From Leptospira biflexa serovar Patoc strain 'Patoc 1 (Paris)' (GTDB lineage Bacteria > Spirochaetota > Leptospiria > Leptospirales > Leptospiraceae), in contig NC_010602.1 in assembly GCF_000017685.1 (NCBI RefSeq), forward strand, positions 434,001 to 498,000: a stretch of DNA of 64,000 nt, given 5' to 3'. Of this stretch, positions 17,926 to 26,632 are shown in pieces. Position 1 is the stretch's first letter. Each line of letters opens with the position of its first letter. The notes beneath the pieces are model-generated. The model did not search any database, was not told where the DNA came from, and saw nothing but the letters and a program-made list of their open reading frames with translations. A program made the translations under genes and the position numbers.

Positions 17926-18891
17926 ATGGAAAGAAACCAATTTCTTCTCTTTCTCTCCTTTTTGTTCTCCACAATTGCCACAATTCTTGGAATTGCCATT
18001 TTGGTCTCTGGCTCAAGCCTTGCCCGTTTCTCCAGTGGGACCGGTGGTAGTCTTTTCCAGGCCAGTGAAATTGGAGCCGTCGTTTTACCCATTGTTGGGG
18101 AAATCCATTCGGGGGAATCTACCTTTGATTCCACAGGTGCCGACACCGTATTACGCCAATTACGTGAATTGGATGAAGATACCAATGTTAAAGGTATTCT
18201 CATCGAGATCAATTCCCCAGGCGGAACGGTAGCCGCTTCCCAAGAAATCTTTAATGAACTCTTACATCTGCGAAAATCCAAAAAGATCGTCGTGAGTATG
18301 AAAGATGTGGCCGCTTCCGGTGGATACTATATCGCCGCTGCATCCGATTATATCTTTGCGGAAAACGGAACCATCACTGGATCCATTGGAGTCATTTCAT
18401 TTGCACCGAATGTGAAAGGGTTACTGGACCGTTACGGGGTGGGAGTTCGCACTTACAAAGCGGGCAAATACAAAGACATGTATTCTCCTTTCCGTGATTC
18501 CACAAACGAAGAAGACGATATGATTGGCAAACAACTCCAAGACACCTATCGTAAGTTTGTCGAAGATGTTGCCAAAGGAAGGAACAAAACTGTAAAATCC
18601 ATTGAAGAGTTAGCAGAAGGAAAAATATATTCTGGTGAAGATGCCTTTCGCAATAAACTCGTGGATGATATTGGCGGAAGAAGGGAAGCTCATAAAAAAC
18701 TTTCTGAACTTTGCCAATACGAAGGCCTCATTCCTTTATTTGAACAAGAATATTCTCCTTTTGAAAGGATGATTCGATCTCTTGGTGTGAAGTTTTTAGG
18801 GGAAGGTTCCCAAACTTCCAAAATCCGAGCTCTCTTACAATCGCAAGTTCTTGTGATTTTACCTACGGCACTTGGGAAATTGATGTTATGA
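17926..18891 (+). CDS. sppA: signal peptide peptidase SppA (S49)
   Basis: This membrane-anchored serine protease of the SppA-36K type cleaves leftover signal peptides in the inner membrane. One N-terminal helix ([20 protein letters not shown]) precedes a single S49 domain. The nucleophile lies in [14 protein letters not shown], and the general-base Lys is expected in [17 protein letters not shown] 17926 is chosen because GGGAG lies five bases upstream; the longer frame starts with TTG and has no such site. The stop overlaps the next start (ATGA, 18888-18891). Confidence 0.93.
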   Translation: MERNQFLLFLSFLFSTIATILGIAILVSGSSLARFSSGTGGSLFQASEIGAVVLPIVGEIHSGESTFDSTGADTVLRQLRELDEDTNVKGILIEINSPGGTVAASQEIFNELLHLRKSKKIVVSMKDVAASGGYYIAAASDYIFAENGTITGSIGVISFAPNVKGLLDRYGVGVRTYKAGKYKDMYSPFRDSTNEEDDMIGKQLQDTYRKFVEDVAKGRNKTVKSIEELAEGKIYSGEDAFRNKLVDDIGGRREAHKKLSELCQYEGLIPLFEQEYSPFERMIRSLGVKFLGEGSQTSKIRALLQSQVLVILPTALGKLML

Positions 18892-19496
18892 GAGATTTTT
18901 TCTTTGATTTGGTTGATACTTTGGAATTGGTATTTCTCGACCCACTTCGTTATTCAGAAGAAGTCAAAGAGATTCCCTTTGCCATGAGTCCAAGTTCTAG
19001 TTGGCTTTTTTCAATATTGGCCGCCTTGTCGCTGTCAGTTGGAATGAGTATTTTATCTGCACCTTATACCATTTCGACATTGTCTTTTTTATTTTTTGGT
19101 TTTGTTGCCAATTTGATTTTATTTCGGTTTTTTCCTTTTTTTTATTCCCTCGTCGCTGACTATTACGTTCAAAAAAAAGGAAGGTCACAAAAGTTATTGT
19201 TTCTTGTGATGTTTGCAAGGCATGCGAGTGTTCTCTTTCTCATCTTTGCTCCTGTTTGTATTGTGTTACATGCCATTGGATTCTCGGGTGTGGGTTCTGG
19301 ATTTTTTTTATTACTTACATTCATTGTGTTATACGGTCTTGTGATGGCACGTGGACTCAAATCCATTTATGAATTAAGGAATCGAGACTCGATTCGGTTC
19401 TCTTTTTACGCATTGGGTCTTACCATTTTGTTCCCATTTTTAATGAATTTATATACAGCAACGAGTGTACTGCAATCGGTTTCAGGTGGTTTTTAA
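18888..19496 (+). CDS. Yip1-like polytopic membrane protein
   Basis: The 202-residue protein has about five hydrophobic helices (from ~residue 40) behind a polar N-terminus ([20 protein letters not shown]) typical of Yip1/YIF1-like bacterial membrane proteins. The family role in bacteria is not established. It is translationally coupled to sppA by an ATGA overlap, and its stop (19494-19496) directly abuts the surE start, so it sits in the middle of a very tight operon. Confidence 0.7.
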   Translation: MRDFFFDLVDTLELVFLDPLRYSEEVKEIPFAMSPSSSWLFSILAALSLSVGMSILSAPYTISTLSFLFFGFVANLILFRFFPFFYSLVADYYVQKKGRSQKLLFLVMFARHASVLFLIFAPVCIVLHAIGFSGVGSGFFLLLTFIVLYGLVMARGLKSIYELRNRDSIRFSFYALGLTILFPFLMNLYTATSVLQSVSGGF

Positions 19497-20240
19497 TTGA
19501 ATTTACTCATCACAAATGACGACGGAATTTCTTCCGCCGGGATCAAAGCTTTGGAACGTGTCCTTGGCAAATCTTACAATACATATCTCATTGCCCCTCT
19601 AAAAGAACGTTCTGTCACTTCCATGGCACTCACAGTGTTCCAAGGCATGCGAGTGGAACGAATCAATGACAACCACTACATCGCGGATGGATTCCCTGTG
19701 GATTGTGTGAACATTGGATTGTATGCCGAAATTTTTCCCAAAATTGACTTTGTCATTTCAGGCATCAATCGAGGTGTCAACATGGGGTATGATGTCCATT
19801 ATTCAGGAACAGTGGGTGCCGCCAAACATGGTGCCTTACATGGGATTCCGTCCCTTGCTGTCAGTTCAGGTAGGATTGACCCAGAGGATGGGTATGAAAA
19901 AGAAGCCGAACTTGTGTTAGCTTTTTTAGAACAATACAAATCACAAATCCAATCGGGGGAGATTTGGAATTTAAATTTCCCACCTGAAGTGAGTGGAACA
20001 GGTACCATCAGTGAACTTGTTTTCACAAGACTCGGTCGCCGTCGTTATTCTGAAAAATACGAAAAAAAACAAATCATCGAAGGTGTGAGTGAATTCCAGT
20101 TAAATGGAAGTTTACTCGGCCATGATGAGGAAACAGGAACCGACTTTGAGGCCTATGCGCAAGGGAAAATTCCGCTCACTCCCATCCAATTGGATCTCAC
20201 AGAGAAAAACCGACTGAAAGAATTGCTAACGAATCGATAA
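19497..20240 (+). CDS. surE: 5'/3'-nucleotidase SurE
   Basis: SurE is a metal-dependent phosphatase that dephosphorylates nucleoside monophosphates, and in some species polyphosphate. The 247 residues show the N-terminal metal site NLLITNDDGISSAGI and the motifs FVISGINRGVNMG and HYSGTVGAAKHGALHG. Translation starts at TTG 19497 directly after the upstream TAA. This is supported by the exact family N-terminus and by the lack of any ATG before the DD motif, and a TTG start suggests termination-reinitiation coupling. Confidence 0.96.
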   Translation: MNLLITNDDGISSAGIKALERVLGKSYNTYLIAPLKERSVTSMALTVFQGMRVERINDNHYIADGFPVDCVNIGLYAEIFPKIDFVISGINRGVNMGYDVHYSGTVGAAKHGALHGIPSLAVSSGRIDPEDGYEKEAELVLAFLEQYKSQIQSGEIWNLNFPPEVSGTGTISELVFTRLGRRRYSEKYEKKQIIEGVSEFQLNGSLLGHDEETGTDFEAYAQGKIPLTPIQLDLTEKNRLKELLTNR

Positions 20241-20242
20241 CA

Positions 20243-20914
20243 ATGCCTGAAGACAACGATTACCTTTCTTATATGAACAAAGGCAATTATGCCATGGCTC
20301 TTAATCTTCTCGATCAAGCCTTACTGCAAAATCCAGAAGATCCGATCCTTTTATACAATTTTGCCCTTTGTTGTTTCCAAACCAAAAACTTCAAAAAAAC
20401 CATCCAAGTTTTGGGTCGGATTTTAAGTGAATACCCAGGTTTCATTGAATTGGACAATGTGTACCGACTGAAAGTATTTTCCCTTGTGGAACTCAAAGAT
20501 TGGGAAAATGCAGAAACCATCATCAAAGAAAGATTACAAATTGCCGTTGATGACGCAAAACTCCTCTCGTTCTTAGCTCATGTTTATGAATACACACACC
20601 GTTTGGAAGAAGCCATCTCCGTCCATCGAAGGATTTTAAAAGCAAATCCAGATTACAAGAACAGCTTAAATTCACTTGGTTACCTCCTTGCTCTGAAAAA
20701 GAAGCTAACACCAGACGAAAGGGCAGAGGCAATACGTTCTTTAAAAAAGGCTTTAGAGCTTGATCCGAATAATCCTGCCTATTTGGATTCTTTTGGATAT
20801 TTTTTGCAGACCAACGGGAAACCAGAAGAAGCCTGGAAGGCCTATCGCAAAGCCTTACAAAAGAACCCAAACCACCCAGTACTTCTCGAAAGACTCAAGA
20901 ACCTGAAGAAATAA
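20243..20914 (+). CDS. TPR-repeat protein (223 aa)
   Basis: This soluble protein is made almost entirely of TPR motifs, about five to six. Visible copies include NYAMALNLLDQALLQNPEDP, YEYTHRLEEAISVHRRIL and AIRSLKKALELDPNNPAYL. TPRs scaffold protein contacts, and no catalytic domain is present. It starts two bases after the surE stop and is the last gene of the sppA-Yip1-surE-TPR operon. The tRNA genes begin 60 bases downstream. Confidence 0.85.
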   Translation: MPEDNDYLSYMNKGNYAMALNLLDQALLQNPEDPILLYNFALCCFQTKNFKKTIQVLGRILSEYPGFIELDNVYRLKVFSLVELKDWENAETIIKERLQIAVDDAKLLSFLAHVYEYTHRLEEAISVHRRILKANPDYKNSLNSLGYLLALKKKLTPDERAEAIRSLKKALELDPNNPAYLDSFGYFLQTNGKPEEAWKAYRKALQKNPNHPVLLERLKNLKK

Positions 20915-20973
20915 ATCTCCCTTTTGTTGACACAGTCCTTCTGCCAAAAACACTGGTGTTTCAAGGACTTTCT

Positions 20974-21045
20974 CGGGATGTAGCGCAGTGGTAGCGCATC
21001 TGTTTTGGGTACAGAGGGTCGCAGGTTCAAATCCTGTCATCCCGA
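20974..21045 (+). tRNA. tRNA-Pro(UGG)
   Basis: The acceptor stem CGGGATG/CATCCCG closes the cloverleaf, with the C1-G72 pair typical of tRNA-Pro and discriminator A. The anticodon loop reads TTTTGGGTA with anticodon TGG, and the T arm is GCAGG-TTCAAAT-CCTG. No CCA is encoded. It is the first of three same-strand tRNA genes. Confidence 0.96.
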
Positions 21046-21062
21046 ATCAGTTGGTTCTATCT

Positions 21063-21136
21063 GACCCGGTAGCTCAGCTGGATAGAGCAACTGCCTTCTA
21101 AGCAGTTGGTCGGGGGTTCGAATCCCTCTCGGGTCG
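21063..21136 (+). tRNA. tRNA-Arg(UCU)
   Basis: The acceptor stem GACCCGG pairs with TCGGGTC (one G-U). The anticodon stem-loop CTGCCTTCTAAGCAG gives anticodon TCT, which reads AGA/AGG. The T arm GGGGGTTCGAATCCCTC is canonical. CCA is not encoded. It lies 17 bases after tRNA-Pro. Confidence 0.96.
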
Positions 21137-21152
21137 ATGATTGTTCTGAAAC

Positions 21153-21225
21153 GGTGGATGTAGTTCAGCGGTAGAGCCCCGGTTTGTGGTACCGGTCGTC
21201 GCGGGTTCGAATCCCGTCATCCACC
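21153..21225 (+). tRNA. tRNA-His(GUG)
   Basis: The acceptor stem GTGGATG pairs with CATCCAC. An extra G at 21153 can pair with C73, the G(-1) hallmark of tRNA-His. The anticodon loop TTGTGGT gives GTG. The last ~20 bases of this gene are duplicated at 21592-21610, at the start of the second downstream tandem unit. Confidence 0.96.
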
Positions 21226-21258
21226 CACTCAAAAATTTCCCCTTCAATGTTTAAATTC

Positions 21259-21364
21259 TCATAAAAATGTCTGGGCCGCCTTGCGCTCGCCTGGCCCTCC
21301 ATGGCCAGAGCTCCCGCTCGCATCCATCCATGGATGCTGTGCGGCGGACCAGACATTTTTATGA
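21259..21364 (+). ncRNA. candidate structured RNA, hairpin core of copy 1
   Basis: A 16-bp perfect outer stem pairs TCATAAAAATGTCTGG with CCAGACATTTTTATGA. After one mismatch five more pairs follow (CCGCC/GGCGG). The interior holds two further hairpins, TGGCC-CTCCAT-GGCCA and GCATCCA-TCCA-TGGATGC, giving a multibranched fold. Copy 2 keeps the fold with a different outer-stem sequence. Expression could come by read-through from the tRNA promoter. Whether it is an RNA at all is inference. Confidence 0.5.
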
Positions 21365-21471
21365 AAGTAACAAACTTCATTTGGGAAATTTGGTATAAGT
21401 GTTAAGGTTACTTAAGGCTAAAGGAGATTGGGATTCGAACGATTTTGCGAAAGAGTTCGAGTAGGATAAAA

Positions 21472-21494
21472 ATGCAAGACACCTTGCATTTTTT
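21472..21494 (+). terminator. intrinsic terminator in copy 1
   Basis: ATGCAAG-ACAC-CTTGCAT followed by TTTTTT is a compact Rho-independent terminator. It would end a transcript running from the tRNA cluster through the copy 1 hairpin. In copy 2 the same words are present up to CTTG, but the end of the stem and the T-run are lost. Confidence 0.7.
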
Positions 21495-21591
21495 CCGTTA
21501 AGCGAGAACGACCGAGCACAGGGAGGTGCGAGGGCTCGCAAAAGACGGCCTGGAACGAGTTCGACCCGGAAGGGAGAACCGTGTAAGGCGA

Positions 21592-21925
21592 AATCCCGTC
21601 ATCCACCCACTTGTTAATTTCCCCTTCAACGAATATACTTTCTTAGAAATGGCACGGGCGCCTTCGCGTTCGCCTGGCCTTCCATGGCCAGAGCTCTCGC
21701 ACGCACCCATCCGTGGGTGCTGTTCGGCGTCCGCGCCATTTCTAAGAAAGAACTCGAATTCATTGGGAAATTTGGTACAAGTGTTTAAGTTACCTAAGAA
21801 TCGATCGCATTGGGATTCGAACGATTTTGCGATAGAGTTCGAGTAGGATAAAAATGCAAGACACCTTGACTAATTGGCGTTAAGCGAGAACGACCGAGCA
21901 GAAGGAAGTGCGAGGGTTTGTAAAA
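21592..21925 (+). repeat. tandem structured unit, copy 2
   Basis: The unit starts with a second AATCCCGTCATCCACCCAC and matches copy 1 with many substitutions until about 21925, where similarity stops shortly before the next gene. Its hairpin core is at 21638-21750. Shared words include TTTCCCCTTCAA, GGGATTCGAACGATTTTGCG, GAGTTCGAGTAGGATAAAAA and GTTAAGCGAGAACGACCGAG. The terminator hairpin of copy 1 is eroded here. Confidence 0.75.
21638..21750 (+). ncRNA. candidate structured RNA, hairpin core of copy 2
   Basis: A 16-bp perfect outer stem pairs CTTTCTTAGAAATGGC with GCCATTTCTAAGAAAG. After one mismatch eight more pairs follow (one G-U). Inner hairpins are TGGCC-TTCCAT-GGCCA and GCACCCA-TCCG-TGGGTGC. 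Compared with copy 1 the arms differ at many positions, yet pairing is kept on both sides. In the second inner hairpin a T:A pair has become C:G. Confidence 0.5.
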
Positions 21926-21963
21926 ATACTTGAAGGAGCTACAGGAAACCTTCTAATGATGGC

Positions 21964-23340
21964 ATGAAGAAAGTTCTTTGTTTGGTTTTGATTGAATTGT
22001 TTTTTTTCGATTGTAAATCGAGCAATACAATCGTGGAAGCAACTAGTGTTATCAGTGGATTTGCTTATACGATTCAAAGTGTACCAATCTATAAAGATCC
22101 CGATACAAAAACGGAGATTCTCCTGACGGTTTCCAAAGGTTCTAGGTTGGAAGTTATGGACCATCCGAATCGTGAATTTTGGAAGGTATCTTATAATGAG
22201 AATGTGGGTTATATTCCTAGAACATTTCATACGGAGCAAAAATCTAATTTTGTTTCAGTATTCCATTTCGTTGATCATCGTCTTCCAACAAGGGAGATTC
22301 AAATTCTTGGAGACAAAGTTAGATTAAGAGAGAAACCATTTTTAGATTCGAAAGTATTAACAGCTTTATCTAAAAATTCAAATTTAGAAATCATCGCCAT
22401 TGGAAAACTTTTTCAATCAATCGAAACTTATTTTGACGTTTGGTATTTTGTTAAATCTAAGAATGGAATCGAAGGATTTGTTTATGGAGGATTCATACCA
22501 AAATTTAGTCACTCTATCCAATTATATTCCAATATGAAAAATCCTCTTTGGATGGATGTAAGAAACCCTGATGCTTTTGTGGCATCCCCTGGTACTGATG
22601 AATTTGCAGAACCTCTGTCCTCTTATTGCGGTAAGGGGAGGGAAAATAGTTATAACCGAAAGATCCATGGAGGGATTGAACTCATTTCCGGGATTGCCAA
22701 TCATAAAGGAATCAATTATTATTTAGTAGATGAACTGTATAATGACATGGAAGGGTGTAGCGGGGTAACCCTATGGATTTCTGAGAAAGAAGTAACATTG
22801 GTTGAGGATGTAAAAGCTTATACAGAAAAAAAGTATGCTAAGAACTTTGATCCGAAACTCTTAAAGATTCTGAAAGTAGAAAACTACAAAGCACTTTCAG
22901 TTAGAAAGTTAGAAGAGAGTGAAACATACCTACATAATTTTTATCAAATCGAATACGACTTAAGAGATAATAACCTTGGTCACTCAACCTTTGTATACCA
23001 AGACCCAAAGAAAGATTATTTCCACTTAGTGGAAGCATCTCAATTGTACTTTGGAGATATGAACAAAGACAAAATTCCTGAGATTTTTGTATGTTATACG
23101 GATGGGTTAAATAGTTTTATGGGTGATCTCTTTGTCTTTCAAAATGGAGATTACCAAAGCGTATTACAATTCACTCCTGAAGATGAGTTTAGTGGTGTGA
23201 GATTCACTGAAGACCGAATTGAGTTTGCTTTTGATGGAGCAGTTGATGGTTGTCCTTTTGATGAAAGGTTTTCTGAAACAGCCAAGAAGATTTCCCGTTA
23301 CAAATTGGTGAATGGCTCATTACAAAAATCAAAATTATAG
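21964..23340 (+). CDS. lipoprotein with SH3-like domains (458 aa)
   Basis: The N-terminus MKKVLCLVLIELFFFDC is a lipoprotein-type signal with Cys near residue 17. Two bacterial SH3-like segments follow: one near residues 35-80 (VPIYKDPDTKTEILLTVSKG, FWKVSYNENVGYIP) and one near 110-175 (DKVRLREKPFLDSKVLTALS, VWYFVKSKNGIEGFVYGGFI). The C-terminal half has no clear domain but contains FGDMNKDKIPEIFVCYTDG, a calcium-loop-like D-x-N-x-D-x-I-x-E motif. SH3b domains often bind cell wall or ligands. The gene stands alone between the structured repeats and a chemoreceptor. Confidence 0.75.
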   Translation: MKKVLCLVLIELFFFDCKSSNTIVEATSVISGFAYTIQSVPIYKDPDTKTEILLTVSKGSRLEVMDHPNREFWKVSYNENVGYIPRTFHTEQKSNFVSVFHFVDHRLPTREIQILGDKVRLREKPFLDSKVLTALSKNSNLEIIAIGKLFQSIETYFDVWYFVKSKNGIEGFVYGGFIPKFSHSIQLYSNMKNPLWMDVRNPDAFVASPGTDEFAEPLSSYCGKGRENSYNRKIHGGIELISGIANHKGINYYLVDELYNDMEGCSGVTLWISEKEVTLVEDVKAYTEKKYAKNFDPKLLKILKVENYKALSVRKLEESETYLHNFYQIEYDLRDNNLGHSTFVYQDPKKDYFHLVEASQLYFGDMNKDKIPEIFVCYTDGLNSFMGDLFVFQNGDYQSVLQFTPEDEFSGVRFTEDRIEFAFDGAVDGCPFDERFSETAKKISRYKLVNGSLQKSKL

Positions 23341-23792
23341 GAAACGATTTTTTCTGACACGAGAATGTGAATTGGGAAATACTAAATCATGCCATACATT
23401 CCCAATATCATTAGTTTGTGTGCGCACTCACGGTAGAGGATCTGGACCTACAACCAAACCTGTCTTGTGAATATAGATTATCCTGTTATGAGGAATACAG
23501 TAAAATTCGGTTTGCTGTTACCTTTGGTGGCATGCGAAAGGAAGGAATTCCTCCTGTTGAAATCCCTAAAATTTCCGGTATCACAAAATTTGAAAGGACA
23601 TAAGTCTATTTTAGCATTAATTAAAGTTATGCGGAGATCATTATTTGATTCGTACTAACCCTATAGTATCGAAATCAGTAAATGTATTTCCAGGTCTCAT
23701 TTTATAAATTTTCTAAGTATATTTTTTTTGATATTCTAATTTAAAAGATTAGGAAAGGATTCTTTATTTCTACGGAAGGACGTAGTAGACAT
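23341..23792. other. intergenic region, no gene recognised
   Basis: Two overlapping short open frames (61 and 63 codons, 23418-23658) have no ribosome-binding site or recognisable product. One internal start gives a signal-like MRNTVKFGLLLPLVAC, which may be a remnant of a small lipoprotein. Just before the chemoreceptor, GAAGGA at 23774-23779 is a ribosome-binding site. Nothing else is seen. Confidence 0.4.
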
Positions 23793-25841
23793 ATGAATTC
23801 TTATTTTTCAAATCTATCGATTCGACTTAGACTTTTCCTACTCCCAATTCCAATCCTTCTCTTTTTATTAGTACTACTGATTTTATTCATCCGTTCTCAA
23901 AACAAGGATATCGATTTCACTTCGAAAGAATTGAAAGGAATCCAAATCATAAAACCCATTTACGCAGTTTACCAACGCGGTTTGACAAAACTGAAAATTG
24001 GCGAAGAAAACAGCCGTGATCTAAAACCTTTGGTTCAAGATGGAACTTCCGCCATTCTCAGTTCAGATATTTTTCCAAAAGAATCAACATTAGTGAAAGA
24101 TTGGAATGCTTACCTAAACCAAGAAAGTTTTGATCAAACGACCACTCACAATTTTTTAGTCAATACACAAGAGATTGCTCTCAAGATTGGGGACTATTCT
24201 CATTTAATCTTAGATCCTGAGTTAGATTCTTATTACCAAATGGAAATCGTATTGTTGCAAGTTCCAGAACTTTGGCAAAATGTCGCCCTCTTAAAAGAAG
24301 TCATCCGCGAAGAATACTTAGGTGAAAATAAAGGGAGTGATCAATTTTCAAATACAAGCCATACAAAGGCCATCATCTCCATCCATGCAATCGAAACGAT
24401 TTGTCTCAATATCACCAATTCAAATCAAAAAACGTTAGAAAGTTCTAAAAAATACCAAGAAAAAATAAATCAAAATATCAAGGAAGCAAACCAATCTTGT
24501 AAAAATTATGTAGAATCATTAAATGAAGTTTTTTTAAAGAGAACAAAAAAACCTTCAACTTCCAATGATTTGTTCTCTGTCATTCACAAAGGTACTTCGA
24601 TCGGTGCTGGAATTCAAAATGCTTCAATCAATGTATTGGAAAGTTTAATCACAGATCGACTAACGGAACAAAAGTGGCAAAGGATGGTGAATATTCTAAT
24701 CGTCTTCGTTGCATTGAGTTTTTCCATTTTATTGATTCGTGTTATCGTTCGAAGTATCAATCTACCATTGGAATCGGTATTAACAAAAATAGAGGAACTT
24801 TCCAGTGGCGATGCAGATTTAACGAAACAATTACCATTATTTGGAAAAAATGAAATTGGTAAAATTTCAGAATCGATCAATCACTTTTTGGTCCAATTGA
24901 ATGATATTATGGTTCAATTAAAGAAATCTGTTTCACAAGTAGATATCATATCCGACCAGTTGAAACATGATGCCATTTCTGTTTCAGACAATGCATCAGG
25001 ACTCGCCTCTACCACGGAAGAATCTGCCGCTTCCTTAGAAGAATTATCTTCTTCGTTCGAAGTTATGTTTGGATCTATTGAAAATGAAACTAAAAACATA
25101 AAAAAAATTGCCGATGAAATACGAAATATTGAATATTCGATCGGCAATATTGAAAAAGAACTTTGGCAACTATCATCCGACTCTGTTTTGTCGACTCAGT
25201 TAGCTGACAATGGAAATTTATCGATTCGTAGTACCGATCGTTCCATGGAAGAAATCCGTTTGGTAACCAAAGAGATATCAGGGATTGTTGGTTTCATCAC
25301 AGATATCTCAGAACAAACCAATTTACTTGCTCTTAATGCTAGTATTGAAGCGGCAAGGGCAGGGGATGCAGGGAGAGGGTTTGCTGTCGTTGCAGAAGAG
25401 ATTTCCAAACTAGCAGACAAAACTCGTATTTCAGTGAAAAACATTATGACACTCATCACAAAAAGTGATACAGCAGTGAGTGTTGGTGTGAATCATGTGA
25501 ATGATACTGTAAAAGCATTGAATGAGATTGTGAGTCAATCAAGCCGAATCCAAATGGGTGTTGAAAAGTTAAAGGGAGAAATGTCTTCTCAATCAAATAG
25601 TTTGACTAATGTATCAGATGAATTAAAAGAACTCCAGTTATTGGCTGAATCGATTGAAACGTCATGCCAAGAACAAAAAAGAACTTCTGATGATATGGTT
25701 GTGAGTGTGAATTCTCTTTCAGGAAGTGCACAGGAGCTTGCCATCAGTTCCGAAGACTTAAATCGAGTGAGTCTTACAATAAGTGATGTCGCAAAAACAA
25801 TTTCTAACATCGCCAATTCGTTTCAGACATCTGAACATTAA
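23793..25841 (+). CDS. methyl-accepting chemotaxis protein (682 aa)
   Basis: This transmembrane chemoreceptor has TM1 at ~residues 12-33, a large periplasmic helical sensor (~34-295), TM2 at ~298-320 ([19 protein letters not shown]), a HAMP domain (~320-375, with [10 protein letters not shown]) and a long cytoplasmic coiled coil. The hairpin tip [20 protein letters not shown] (~505) binds CheA and CheW. The sensor resembles helical-bundle types, and its ligand is unknown. No che kinase genes are nearby; a CheW lies at 42657. Transcription is probably independent. Confidence 0.95.
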   Translation: MNSYFSNLSIRLRLFLLPIPILLFLLVLLILFIRSQNKDIDFTSKELKGIQIIKPIYAVYQRGLTKLKIGEENSRDLKPLVQDGTSAILSSDIFPKESTLVKDWNAYLNQESFDQTTTHNFLVNTQEIALKIGDYSHLILDPELDSYYQMEIVLLQVPELWQNVALLKEVIREEYLGENKGSDQFSNTSHTKAIISIHAIETICLNITNSNQKTLESSKKYQEKINQNIKEANQSCKNYVESLNEVFLKRTKKPSTSNDLFSVIHKGTSIGAGIQNASINVLESLITDRLTEQKWQRMVNILIVFVALSFSILLIRVIVRSINLPLESVLTKIEELSSGDADLTKQLPLFGKNEIGKISESINHFLVQLNDIMVQLKKSVSQVDIISDQLKHDAISVSDNASGLASTTEESAASLEELSSSFEVMFGSIENETKNIKKIADEIRNIEYSIGNIEKELWQLSSDSVLSTQLADNGNLSIRSTDRSMEEIRLVTKEISGIVGFITDISEQTNLLALNASIEAARAGDAGRGFAVVAEEISKLADKTRISVKNIMTLITKSDTAVSVGVNHVNDTVKALNEIVSQSSRIQMGVEKLKGEMSSQSNSLTNVSDELKELQLLAESIETSCQEQKRTSDDMVVSVNSLSGSAQELAISSEDLNRVSLTISDVAKTISNIANSFQTSEH

Positions 25842-25902
25842 ATTCCCTAAATTTCTTTCTTGCCCTTCCAGAAATAAATTGCAAAAATGAAATCACATAG
25901 AA

Positions 25903-26529
25903 ATGAATTCCACTACAAAAAAAGATTATTGGGTGATCGGCTCATTATTGTTTTTAAGCTTAGTTCCAAGCATCGCTGGAGCTGTTCGAATTTTCCAAAT
26001 TGCAACTGGTTCTGGTTATACGGTTGAGAACCAACGATTTTTTAATGATCCCATACCTGTTTTCGTTCATATCATATCAGTTCTCGTTTACAGTATCTTA
26101 GGTGCCTTTCAATTTGCCCCTGGATTTCGGAGTCGGCATCTTATGTGGCATCGAGTTTCGGGAAGATTCTTGGTTCTGTTTGGGTTAACTTCTGCTATTT
26201 CAGGAGTTTGGTTGACCTTGGTTTACCCAAAGGTCCCAACCGATGGAGACTGGTTATTTGGGATCCGAATGATTGTAGGTGTTTGGATGTTTCTATGCGT
26301 TAGTCTGGGTTTTTTCTTTGTTTGGAAACGGAAATTCCAAACTCATAGCAATTGGATGTTACGAGGGTATGCCATTGGGCTTGGTGCTGGTACACAAGTT
26401 TTCACACATCTGCCTTGGTTTGTGATTGTCGGTGGAGATCCGTCGGGTGTTCCTAGGGATTTGATGATGGGGGCAGGTTGGCTCATCAATTTAATTTTTG
26501 CTGAGTGGCTCATCCGCAGAAAAAAATAA
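25903..26529 (+). CDS. DUF2306 multi-pass membrane protein
   Basis: The 208-residue protein has about six hydrophobic helices and carries the DUF2306 pattern: GAFQFAPGFRSRHLMWHRVS (~residues 67-86), a loop PKVPTDGDWLFGIRM, and a conserved histidine/arginine region THSNWMLRGYAIGLGAGTQV (~147). Related proteins are membrane proteins of unknown function, and the conserved histidines could bind haem or metal (inference). It is 61 bases after the chemoreceptor on the same strand. Confidence 0.75.
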   Translation: MNSTTKKDYWVIGSLLFLSLVPSIAGAVRIFQIATGSGYTVENQRFFNDPIPVFVHIISVLVYSILGAFQFAPGFRSRHLMWHRVSGRFLVLFGLTSAISGVWLTLVYPKVPTDGDWLFGIRMIVGVWMFLCVSLGFFFVWKRKFQTHSNWMLRGYAIGLGAGTQVFTHLPWFVIVGGDPSGVPRDLMMGAGWLINLIFAEWLIRRKK

Positions 26530-26632
26530 TTTCCGTCCAAAGATTTTTATTACAAGGTTGCCAAAAATTCTCCTCATGTTATGCCTTTGTCAGTTTCGAC
26601 TAACAATGCGATAAATTGGTGAGAAGTACTTA

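Larger units (their letters stand above)
21210..21591 (+). repeat. tandem structured unit, copy 1
   Basis: This ~382-base unit begins with the 3' end of tRNA-His (AATCCCGTCATCCACCCAC) and runs to the next copy of those words at 21592. Its core is the hairpin at 21259-21364. It continues with GGGATTCGAACGATTTTGCG, GAGTTCGAGTAGGATAAAAA, a terminator hairpin, and GTTAAGCGAGAACGACCGAG, all of which recur in copy 2. No convincing reading frame is present. Confidence 0.75.

Noticed and set aside
20855..21380. Minus-strand open frames across the tRNA genes with words such as DGIRTRD and GFEPATL
   Set aside because: They are antisense translations of tRNA T-arms, a well-known annotation artefact, and have no ribosome-binding sites.
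21210..21925. CRISPR array
   Set aside because: Only two long diverged units of ~380 bases. There are no short regular repeats with unique spacers and no cas genes anywhere in the window.
23418..23658. Two overlapping 61-63 codon frames before the chemoreceptor
   Set aside because: No ribosome-binding site, no recognisable product, and the two overlap in different frames.
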